Shown piece by piece: positions 10,631 to 22,500 of a DNA stretch of 64,000 bases. The position numbers and the translations under genes are program-made. The stretch spans positions 32,368,430 to 32,432,429 of the forward strand of contig CM030359.1 in assembly GCA_017893485.1 (NCBI GenBank). Reading direction: 5' to 3'. The notes under the pieces were generated by a model. It did not search any database, was not told the DNA's origin, and saw nothing but the letters and a program-made list of their open reading frames with translations. The stretch's first letter is position 1. Each line of letters opens with the position of its first letter. Origin of the DNA: Hemerocallis citrina (Eukaryota > Streptophyta > Magnoliopsida > Asparagales > Asphodelaceae).

Positions 10631-13600
10631 GGACGAGCGGCAAAAGTTGGGGGGGCTGTAGGCGGTTTTTCCAAAAAATCAATACGGCTGAGCTGGCACG
10701 ACTTCGCCACGTCGGACGATGACTGGACTGTTAACAGTTGACTACCGTTGACTGTTATGGCTTTTAACGGCTATGGGGATTTTGGCTAACGGAGATTAGA
10801 TTGGGGGGTTTTTGGACGAGTTAGATAGATTGGGGGGGTGACGGATGAGCACTAAAGTCGGGGGGGCAGTTGGACGAGCGGCAATAGTTGGGGGGGCTGT
10901 AGGCGGTTTTCCCTAAACAAATCAATGAACAAGAATATTTCAAACCTTCGGAGTAAAAGTGACACCAACTTGAATCTCTCCACAGTAAGTTTGATCAGCA
11001 AGCACAACTGCATGCTTACAAGGATGTAGCTCTCCTTTTCCTTGCTCTAACCCTATGGAGATCAGGTCTGCCACATTTATCCTGTAATGAAATTAAACAA
11101 GTTAAACCCCTGTAAATTAGTCCATAGTTGACTATCATTTCTTTTTCTATTTGTTACTAAGATGAGACTTTTTTTTTTAGCATTAAGGACAAAAATACTT
11201 GCACAATACAATGTATAATCAATTTGTTCATGGATTCTGTAATGCAACTGATTAATATATCGAGTAACTGGGTGCCTAAATTGCAGCAGAGAGACCTTTT
11301 AAGTGTGTTTCATTAAGCATTACTAGTAATTGGCGTGAAATATGCTAATGTATATATTTGTCAATTGTTACTGTTAGTCCGTTCTCTTGAAGTAAAATTT
11401 ATATTGGAATATCACTTAAAACATCAAATGAAGTGAATTAACGAATATCACATTATCATATCTATATTTTTGTCAGTTGACATATTAGGGTGTTTTCATC
11501 ATTTTATCTATAATAAGGTCTCTCTAACTCTCATGGAATCATATAACAACATATATCCCTTCTGATTTAAAAAAAGAGAAGGTAATAATGATTTTACAAC
11601 TTGTCTACAACTATAGGTATATAGTATGCACATAAAGACTGAACACTTTTGAAAGATGAGATTTAGGGGGGCCTAAAAAGTTTATGATTCTGATGAGATT
11701 TTGAAAAGATAAGGCGAGCAATGTTAGTTTCCTGGTTAATATTGTCTGAAGATATATTAAGAATTAATCTTACGTTGCCTGCCCAATAAAATCATCAGCA
11801 GTGAAGGTGTCTTTGTCCATGATCCTAAGAGTGAGCTTATGCTGGGTGTCTGCTCCAGAATAATTCACCAGAAACTTGAAAACTTCGTTCCATGTTGGTT
11901 TTGTGCCTGTATCATCTACTCAAGATCAGTGGGGTGATGTTACTTAAAGCCAAGAATATAATATAGCAATTTAAAACTACAGATTTTTGTTTGTTTTACA
12001 GAGCTAATAAATGGCCGTGGCCATCCTGTTTGATGAGATATAAGGAAACTAAAATCACCCAAGAATTCAAGTAACAATAAAGAAACACCAAAATGTGAAG
12101 CAATTGAAGTAAAAGAGTCATAGTCAAAAGCAAACTATGAAACAAGAAAAGGTAAATATGGCGATCATAGTCCACTGCGAAAGCAGAAACAATGCCCTTG
12201 GTTCCCCAGTCATCATATCTAGCTTACTTTTTGCTTCATCTTTTATTAACGACATCAAAGGTTTATTTACTATTAAATAAATAAGGCTATGAATTAGATC
12301 AGTTTTCTTGTATAACGTAATGGAGTATGAATTCTCTCCACATAGATATGAATGAAAATTAAATTAACTGTAGAAATACTCATGAATGCACAAAGAGCTA
12401 CATCATGCTCAAAACTGACCTTCAAACTTCCAAAGAATGCAGGTTAGTATCAGAAGTCTACACAACCAAAATTACAGACTGTCTATGAGAAATATTTGCC
12501 ATTGTGTTAGAATTCTCCAAACTATGTCTCCTATTTTGAGTAGGATTTCTATTTCAGAGAAGAATTTGTAATTTCAAAGATATGGTCACATACTATATTA
12601 ATATATTATATATTCAAACCAAGATTGCTTGGAGATTTCAAATCAGTAGTAGTTTAATTGGGAACCTTGGAGTACCTGACGAAGTTTTTGTTTTATACCT
12701 CGCAAGTTAATAGTCACCAGATATAAGAATATTGTTTGAGCCCTATAAGATACAAGTCAAAATTGACTCCTTTAGAAGTGTCCATATCCAATGCAAGTTT
12801 GAATGATCATGCCTAAAAAGTAAATGATTCAGATGTAGTCACAATAAATGTAGAGAGATGACTAGATATTAGGTTATATCTAATTCTTGACCCAACAGGC
12901 ATTCATTCAGGGTCACTCTCGAGTCAATCTGGTACTGAACCCATTTAACCTAACTATTAATATTGGTCTTTAGCCAAATTTGTACATGCCAAACTTACAC
13001 TTGTTCATCTCCTTACTTTATATGGAAACGGCTCCAAAACCTACACTCCTCTCAGCTAAACTCACCAATTCATTAAACTAGGTTGTTCTTCACTACCTTC
13101 TAGATGTGAGACGAATTAGCTCCACCTTACCTCCTAATTGGTTAAGCCCAAAAACTAACTATTAGCAAGATAAACTATATTTAGTGGGGAAATCAAACCA
13201 AGTTATATAGTGGGCTGAATTCAATTCCTATGTCTCTATACCCTACTAACTCACAAATACACAAACCAGGATGTTGTTGTACAATCGATAACATGTGAGG
13301 AACACTCAACAAGATGAAATGAAGAGAATGGAACTTTGTAAAACTATCATTATGAAGGGTGTGTTTGAGAATGGGGTAATGTTATGATAACTAGAATTTT
13401 GTAAGTTATCTCACATAACCTTAATTATTTTTTAGTTTGCACGGTTTGGGGTTTTTGGAGTTGAGACTGCAATTATCACAACCTATCTGAGCCAAAATGT
13501 TGAGATAGCCGTAGTTATCTCTAAGCTAAAATGTTGAGATAGCCGTAGTTATGTCAACTCCAATCCTATCTAATTTATCTCAACTCCACTTCTCCAAACA

Positions 13601-15393
13601 CAACTTATAACGCTATTGTCTGAGTGAGGGAGACTTACTAACCTCCAAAACTACTTCCACTGAAGAAACACATTTAGTTATACTAACTTGTTCCAGACAC
13701 ACCCTAATTATTAAGGTCAGGCTTTACAATATAAGTTAAGATCTTGGACATGAAAATATTGATAAGAGCACTATATTGAGTTGCTGACCCTCATATTTCT
13801 TCTTTAATCCATCTCAAACGAACCCAAATAAATCTATTATTCTCAACATATTTATTTCTTTAGTACAGTATTCTTTATGTATTTCAAAATCTGCTTTCAT
13901 GAGATAAATGTTTGGATTTACAGTATATTTTCTTTTTAATTAAATCTAAAAATTCTTCTCGTTTAGTCCTTCAGTACAAAGGGTGGTTCAAATTATTTTA
14001 TAACACGAGTCATCGGTATTGGAAAACTTACCTCCCATTCATTTTAAACGCATTTCATAATTTTCCATATTGTACTTATTCCTCTCGGACAACATAGTGG
14101 GAGCTAAGAGCATCCATAATGGCGTTTCTCATTTTTTAGAAAATGGCAGCTGCAGTAATAGAGAATAGGGTATTTGTCTGCAGTGGTTGTTTGCTAAATT
14201 TATGCTAAAATTTGATAAGGACGAGACATGTTGTTTCGTCCGATTGGGTTTTGTTTTTATAGAATTAATTAATTAGTGATTAAATATTATAATAGGTTAA
14301 TTAAATAAATTAAATAATATAATAATACCTAATACCTAATTAAACCAACCTAATACCTAATTAAACCTACCTAATCCCCCCAGAATTCATGGACGGGACA
14401 TGTTGTCCCGTCCCATGCGTTTTTGCAAAAGACGAGACAACATGTCTCGTCCGAGCTCATTTTTGATTTTTTTTTCCGACAAATCTGACCGTTCGATCAA
14501 TAAAAATATATATATATATATGGTGTTGTATCGTCCGACGCGATTAAAAAATAAATAAATAATTGGGACGAGACAACTTTTATCGTCCGACGTGATTAAA
14601 AAAAAATTTGGGACGAGACAACTTGTATCGTCTCTTATAATTTGAGAATCGTAATTTCGTTTCTCAAAAATGAGAAGCGACTGTAGCGATTTTGCCAAAA
14701 TATGGCAAAATAGCAAACGACTGCAGCGTCTTCTTTCTCGCAAAATGAGAAATTGGCAAATATAGCAAACGATTGTGGATGCTCTAACAGGTATTAGTAA
14801 TTGCTATAGATAAAAAAAAGAAGGTCAGAAAGGAGAGAACAGAAAAACATACAACATAAATTTATTATCCCATTCCTCGACAAAAAAGACAAATTTATTA
14901 CCCCTTTGAACAATGTCTTAAATCTTAGATTATTTTTGAAAAAAAGTTCTTTACATGTGTTTCTTGTATATTGTAAATTATCGAGTTTATTTTGTTGTTT
15001 CCTCCAAAATCTTTTCTTAAGTAAAAATCTAGTACTTTCAGTAGGAAAAAGTAGGTGGGCATTGTTAGAAAATTGTTGCGCAGCGGAATTGTTAAGCAAG
15101 GTAGCGAGTGTTCAGTTCTAATTGCGGAATGACTCACCAACAAGATGCAAAACAATAGAATGAAAACAATCACATAAGAACACACAAGATTTTTTCGAGG
15201 ATTACCCAATGCAATGGCTACCTCCCTACGCAGGGGCACTGCTGCGATTTTCACTAGAAATATGAAGAATAAGTTTACAAATCTCTCAAGAACTCACCTC
15301 CAAGGTGCAGGGTTTCTCTCTATCTCCCCCTCTCTCTCTGACGGCTGATACAACTTCCGTTTCTCTTCTCATAACTCTAAAATCGTACAAGAT

Positions 15394-15434
<41 letters not shown>

Positions 15435-16488
15435 TAGGTTTGCCCGTTGACACATGCCTACGGCACGTCTTCGGAACGGTGCACCTTGTTTGATAATATA
15501 AAATAGTTTTGGAGGTCGAGCAAATTAATTGAAGTAGCAAACATATTATATGATAAATTTTTGGGGGTCCAGCAAAAAACATATTATATGATTTTTTTTG
15601 AACTATTTTTAAAGTTTTTAAAATTTTATTTTTTTTAGATTTTAATTTTTTTTAAATTTTAAAAATTTTTATTTTCTTAATTTTTTGAATAGAAGAGGGA
15701 GAGAGAGAGAAAAAAAAATTTAAATAAATAAAGGAGTTGTTTTGGGTGGGGGATTTGAATTCGAGTTTTGGAGGAAAACTTTTGGGGGGAGAATATGTTT
15801 TGTGAGGTGAGATCTGGGCCTTTGATTTTTTGGGAATTGAAGGAGAACCACTTGATAGCTTTCTTTGTGTTTTATTATATAGATATATATATATATATAA
15901 TAAATTACAAAGAAAGCTATCAAGTGGCTCACAATCAATCCCCCCAAAATCAAAGGCCCATATCAAACCTCACAAAACACATTTTCCCTCCAAAATTTCA
16001 AACCCCAAAATCAAATTTTTCCCCCTAAAAAAACTCATTACTTTATTACTATCTCTCTCCTCTCTTTACTTTTTCATTTATTACTCTCTCTCTCCTCTCT
16101 TTGCTTTTTCATATTTCTCTCTTTCTGTCTCTATCTCTATCTCTCTCTCCCATTCTTTTTTTATTTACTTAGAAATTTAGATTTTAAGATTTCGGTTTTG
16201 TAAATTTTTAGAATTTTTATGTTTTTTTATTGCACATGTTATATTGAAAATAGCAAATATCTTTTCAACAATTAAATTTCATTATTTTCTACACTTAAAG
16301 TTCTAAGAAATTAGATTTTATACCCCTATTTATAATTATTTTTCAACATATACTAATGGAAACATAGACTTTTATTTATAACTAATTATTGTCATACTAT
16401 TCAAACTTGAGCTACATAATTATTGTTTTACTGTTTACATGTATCGTTCCGAAAACGTGTCGTAGGCACGTGCCCACGGGCAAATCTA

Positions 16489-16552
<64 letters not shown>

Positions 16553-19500
16553 TAGGTTTGCCCGTTGACACGTGCCTACGGCACGTCTTCGGAATGGTGC
16601 ACCTTGTTTGATCATATAAAATAGTTTTTGGAGATCCAGCGAATTAATTGAAGCAGCAAATATAGAGCAAAAAACATATTATATGGCTTTTTTTTTGAAT
16701 TATTTTTAAAGTTTTTAAATTTTAAATTTTTTTTGTTTTTTATTTTTAAATTTTTTTTTAAAAAAATTATTTTCTTAATTTTTTGAATTGAAGAGGGATG
16801 GAGAGAGAAAGAGAGAAAAATAATTAAATAAATATAGGAGTTGTTTTGGGTGGGGAATTTGAATTTGAGTTTTGGGGGGGAACTTTTGGGGGAAAAATGT
16901 ATTTTGTGATATTTGATCTGGACCATTAATTTTGGGGGAGATTGAAGGAAAGCCACTCGATAGCTTTCTCTGTAATTTATTATATAGATATATATACAGG
17001 TTTACACAAGATCTAATCTCAGCCACAGATCAATTAGCGACTGCCGGTCGACCATAACTTTGGACGGTTGAACGTTCGTGTCCTTCGTCTGCACAGGGAT
17101 CCAATAAAAAGCGAGTCGGTCGACTACGCGGTCGGTCGGTCATTTCTTCAAGTGTACAGGGTTGTAGCAGCGAGTGGGACAGTCAACTGCGCGGTCGACC
17201 ACAACTCTGCCTGCAGCTTGCTAACTGCTCTTGACCTGCTTGCACCCACATCGACTCTTCTTCTAGCCAATCTTCTTCAACCTATTATCGTGTATTGGAT
17301 CCACAAACCCCAACAATCTCCCACTTGGAGACATATATACGAAATCTCTAACGTATTCTTCATTCTTCCATTGGCATAGTCTAGGCATGTGCCTCTGCGA
17401 GTCTCCTCATCTATTAACCTGGAGACAATCCGATAGCGGTATAGCAAAACCGATTCATCATGTTGTCCACTACCTTTGTGAGTGTGTCCATCGGATTCTT
17501 AGTGCCAAGAATCTTAGATAGCTTCAACCATTTTTTCTCAACCGCCATTCTAATATAATGATACCTCATTGAATGTGCCGAGTTTTAAGAGTGATATGCT
17601 GAATTTTTCACTAAGAAAACTGTACTTTGACTGTCACACCATAGCTCTCCTATGGGTTGCTTTCTACCAAATTATTTCATAAGCTCATAAATCCACAATA
17701 TATCTTTCGTGGCCTCTTAAGTGTCATATACTCTAACTCCGTGGTTGACTGTACTACAATATTTTGTAACTGAGAAGCCCAACTAACAGTTCTATCTCCA
17801 ACTGTAAATACATACCCTGTAGTACTTTTGCAACCATCACAATCACCCAAAAAATCTGCACCCAAAAAACATGTCCACATACAATGCCAAGTCCTTCAAT
17901 GAAAACTCTTAAGCTATCACCTTTTTTCACTTTTTTGATCTTCTCCATACATGAACCTGCTAACAACATGTTGTCCACATACAATGTCAAGGTAAGTAGG
18001 TAAGTATGTCATTGTCTTCATATCTATGAACATATACACAATAATTTGCTTAACATCTTTCAAATCCTTCTCTCATAAAGCAATCAAACTTCAAGTACCA
18101 TTGCCGAGGTACTTGTTTGAGCCCATAAAGACTACATTAGTTGACACCATGTCTTCTTTCCCTTTTGTTTCAAAACTTGTGGGTTGTCTCATGTACAACT
18201 CTTCTTCGACATCACCATGAAAAAATGTTGTTTTCACATCTAACTGCTCTAAGTGTAAGTCTTCAACTGCCACCTAGAAAGTACGGACTCTTCATGGAGG
18301 CGCTCACACTCGAGTTGGACTCGTATCGGACACGGGTGTGGCTGGGTGCGACGGGGTGTGTGTCCAATTAATTTAAATTAAAATAAAAAAATAGGGTGCG
18401 GCTGGGTGTAGTATTAAGTGCGGCACGACACGGGTCTCGATTTTTTTGTGCGGGTTTGGGTATCTTTTGGCCCAAACCCTGAAACCCGTTTCAATAAATC
18501 ACCACCAAATCCATAGATCCCCAAATCCCCTCTTTTCTTATCTCACTTTCTAACAATGTTATGCTATGTTAGATCTTATGACTATGTTAGATTTGTTAGT
18601 GTTTTATAACTATGTTGTGCTATATTTTCATTTTTAATCTCTTGGTTAATGAATGATGAATGACAGCGATTTTGGTTTTTTATACAAAAATATAAATATT
18701 AATATAAATATATAATTATATAAAATAATTATTTAGATATTAGCCGAATCTCAACCGCACCCAAATCTCACTGTTTTGGAAATTGCCGCATCCACGCACC
18801 TGCATCCGCTGCACCCGCATCCCCGCACCCAAATTAGTGCTTTCTATACTGCCACAATACTAAGCAGAACCCTGATTGAAGCCATTTTCACAACCGGTAA
18901 AAATATCACTGTAGTCGACACCTTCCCTTTGAGAGAACCCTTTCACAACAAGCCTCGTTTTATACCTTTTACTACCATCTGCCTCATCCTTGACTCTAAA
19001 AATCCATTTGTTCAAAAGAGCGTGTTTTCCTGCAGGTAACTTGTCAACTCCCAAGTTCGGTTATGTTCTAAGGAGTTCATCTCGTCCCTCATGGCTAACT
19101 CCCACATAATTCGAACCTTATCCTTCAAAGCCTTCTTATGAGCCGCTAGCTCCAAGGTTGTAAATGGCGTTAGGCGGTGACGGTTCGGTCAAAGGGCGCC
19201 TAACGCCTAGGGTGCCTAGACGGCGCCTAGGCAGTGCCTAAGCGGTTGAATTTATTTTGCCAATTTAGTTAATTTCAGCTCTATTCTTCAATCGTAAATA
19301 TAATTATGCAATCCAATTGCAAATATTCATCATATTCTTGTGTAATGTGTAATTAAAGGGTGTTTATGCATAAAAAAACTTCCTCGTGCAATTAATGTGT
19401 AATATGTGCAATTAAAAAAAATAATTGTCCAATTGTAATATGTGCAATATGCCAATAGATGTAATATATGTAACATGTGCTATTTTAGTATGTGTAATAG

Positions 19501-22500
19501 GTGTAATATGTGCAATCCATCACCAATAATACTAAAAAAAGTAAAAACAATTCCACTATTATTTAAGATCCATACATAGTATAAAACAAATTAATAGATT
19601 AATAGTAGTTCTCTTTTTTTGTGTTATTTTATAGTATTTAATTTTAAAAGATAAAAAATGTCTGGGCGTTGGACATCAGGCGGACGCCTGATCGGCATCA
19701 CGGACGCATACTCAACAAGACGGCCGTCTAATCGCTTCTAACCGCCTAGACCACCGCCTAATGCAAAGGCGGTTCGTTCTCCTCCATCTAAGCGCCTAGG
19801 CGTCCGAGGCGGACACCATTTAGAACACTGGCTGGCTCTCTTGAATTCGTGTACAAAATATGCTCGTGAACAACACTAGCTGATGGATTAAATATCTTGG
19901 TTGACCTTCTCTCTCGTGTCGATCTCCTCAATGTGGGTTCCGGTTCACCGACCGGTTCAGGTTCCCTAAACTGCTCTGGTTGTACCTGTTCGTCTTTGAT
20001 AACTTGCTCATTCCTAATAGGCTCATCATGAGCCTCACGTGCTGTCTGTGGTACCTATACCTGCTGTTGCACTGTAGGGACCTCACCACTAGGGCTGCCT
20101 TTAGATATTGAATCTAAGTCTGAACCAAAATCTGACTCTGATCTAGTTGTACTATCTTGACCTGTGTGTCTGTCCTTGTATAAGACATCTTCATTGAACA
20201 CTATATTCATGCTGCGAATGACCTTATTATCCACAAAATCTCAAAATCTGTAACCATACTGATCGTCGTTGTAGCCAATGAATACACACTTTCAGGATTT
20301 AGAATCCAGTTTCTTTCTTTCTTCCCTGTCAATTAGTGAATATGCAATACAACCAAAAACTTTCAAATGTGAATAATTGACAATTTTACCTTACCATAAT
20401 TCTTGCAGAATGGCCCCATCAAGGGCATTAGACGAGCAACGGTTAAACAAGTACACTGTTGTATCTACTGTAGCGGCCTAAACATGAACCAGAAGACCTG
20501 CATGAAGTCTCATGCATCTCGTCCTTTCGAGTATCGTGCTATTCATTCTTTCTGCTACACCATTCTCCTGAGGGGTCCTAGGAACTGTCATGATTCCTTA
20601 GATACATTCCTTTGTCAGATAGTCAACAAACTCTTTACTTGTGTACTCACCACCATTATCGGACTTTAATGTTTTCACTTTGCAACCCGTCTCATTCTCA
20701 ATCCTGACCTTTCAAGCTTTGAATATTTCAAACACTTCCGATTTCTCGTGAATTGCATGAACCCAAACTTTTCTTGTAGCGTCGTCAATGAATGTGACGA
20801 AATATCTCATACCACCATACGAGAATTCCTGAGCCGGATCCCACACATCTGTATGTACCAACTCTGGCTTCCTAAGCTTCTTTTCACGCCCACTCAACAG
20901 AAAGCTAACTATTTTCTATTTGCCCATCACACAGTTCTTACAGAAATCTATCTTAACTTTCTTAAGCACCAACAAAAGATCTCTAGAACAAAGTTGCTTG
21001 ACAGCCCTTTCACCAAGGTGACCCAACCTGACATGCCATAGAATTGAAGAGAACTACATGCTGATGTTGTATCAATGATATATTAACTGAATCACCTCCT
21101 CTAAGTACGTACAACATATCACCACGTTTTTCTTTTGCCACCAACCTAGCACCTGTAGTCACCTTCCATTCTCTATATCCAAAAGTTGTTATGAATCATT
21201 CTTTGTCTAGTTTACTAATCGAGATCAAATTCTTCCTCAAGCTCGGAATGTGTCTTGTGTCATTTAAAACCAATTGCCCGCCATTGCAAGCCTTCATTCT
21301 CACTGTGCCTTTACCTACAACAGGACATATTTGTCCATTGCCAACTGAAACTGCACCAAAATTATCAGTCCTGTAATCCTAAAAAACATCCCTCATGGGT
21401 GTACAATGATAAGAAACACCTGAGTCTATACATCAATCATCTTGCATACTATCAAATCCAACAGATAAACACAATTCATCTAAACGGTGTTCGATACTTA
21501 CCACATTGGCTATATGTGACCATTCTTGTGCTTTCTTATACTCCTCGCATTAGTCTCTCCTGTGTCCCGGCTTCTTGCAATGTCAACACTCACCTTTACG
21601 ATATCTTTGCTCTAGACTTGGACCTCTGATTCTGACTTTGCGACTTTCCTCTGTTGTGACTTCTACTACGGTTATCAACTGACAGTGCAGCGTTGTTAGC
21701 ATATGACACTGAAGACTCCATGTATCTTCCTTCTTACATCCTCATTCATGATACTACTTATAACATCTTTTAGAGTTGTCACATCAGTCATTGTGCTTAT
21801 AACAATTTGCTCTACTGTGCCGTAACTATCGGAAAGACTGGATAGCAACAACAACGATTGTGCCATTTCCTCAAACTTTAAACCCGACGGACTCCATTTG
21901 ATTGTAAACCATACATAAATTGTTGATGTGCTCCGTAACCGAACCCCTTTCCGACAACTTCATGTTGACCAACTTCTTTAGGTGAAGGATCTGATTCGCT
22001 GCATCTCAATCAACACTACCAACCTGGTGCTTTGATACCACTTTGCTGAGTTCTAACTGCGAAATAACTCACCAACGAGATGCAAAACAGTAGAATCAAA
22101 AGCAATCACACAAGAATACACGAGATTTTTTTTTAGGATCACCCAATGTAGGGCTTCTCTCTCTTTCTTTCTCTCTCTAACGGCTGATAAAACTATATTT
22201 TCTTTTTTCATAATCCTAAAATCGTACACAATACAATATATATATATATATATATATATATGTTTACCCAAGATCTAATCTCAGCCACATATCAATCAGC
22301 GATGGCCGGTCGACCGCAACTTTGGACGGTTGACCGTTCGTGTCCTTCGACTGTACATGGATCCAACAGAGAGCAGGTCGGTCGACCGGTCATTCCTTCA
22401 AGTGTATAGGGTTATAGCAGCGAGTGGGACAGTCGACTGCACAGTCAATTGTGCAGTTAGTTGGGTGTGCGGTCGGGGGTGCGATCGACCGCAACTCTGC

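Larger units (their letters stand above)
7859..10913. mobile_element. Palindromic Mutator-like element (MULE), 3055 bp
   Basis: Both ends carry GGGAAAACCGCCTACAGCCC as an inverted repeat, flanked by an exact 9-bp duplication TAAACAAAT (7850-7858 and 10914-10922), the hallmark of Mutator superfamily insertion. The element is almost entirely one palindrome: left arm 7859-9440, right arm 9473-10913, with a 32-base spacer 9441-9472. Each arm carries the terminal sequence twice (outer, and inner starting near 8190 on the left), short repeats built on ACATAACATCCAAATAATGTC, and the 3' end of a MULE transposase gene. The inner arms differ by only a few bases by eye. It lies in intron 4 of the C2 gene. 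Confidence 0.92.
15109..17315 (-). repeat. Copia 3' LTR, interrupted
   Basis: Aligns with 22047-22605 at both ends: GTTCTAATTGCGGAATGACT near 15114 and ATCTAATCTCAGCCACAGAT near 17010, among others. The shared (TA)n tract in the middle has been opened by about 1.55 kb of Helitron-like elements (15434-16988). U3 sequence at 17045-17200 contains GGTCGACC-type motifs. Confidence 0.85.
17600..21990 (-). pseudogene. Copia gag-pol polyprotein, decayed
   Basis: Reading right to left: gag remains with a zinc-knuckle-like region (about 21990-21530); an integrase core with [20 protein letters not shown] and [11 protein letters not shown] (20897-20712); reverse transcriptase start [20 protein letters not shown] (19054-18890) and [20 protein letters not shown] (18273-18091); an RT active-site region with YVDNMLLAG, where the usual YVDDM has Asn (17990-17880); and RNase H with [17 protein letters not shown] (17880-17677). 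Stops and frameshifts interrupt every domain, so it is not functional. Confidence 0.85.
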
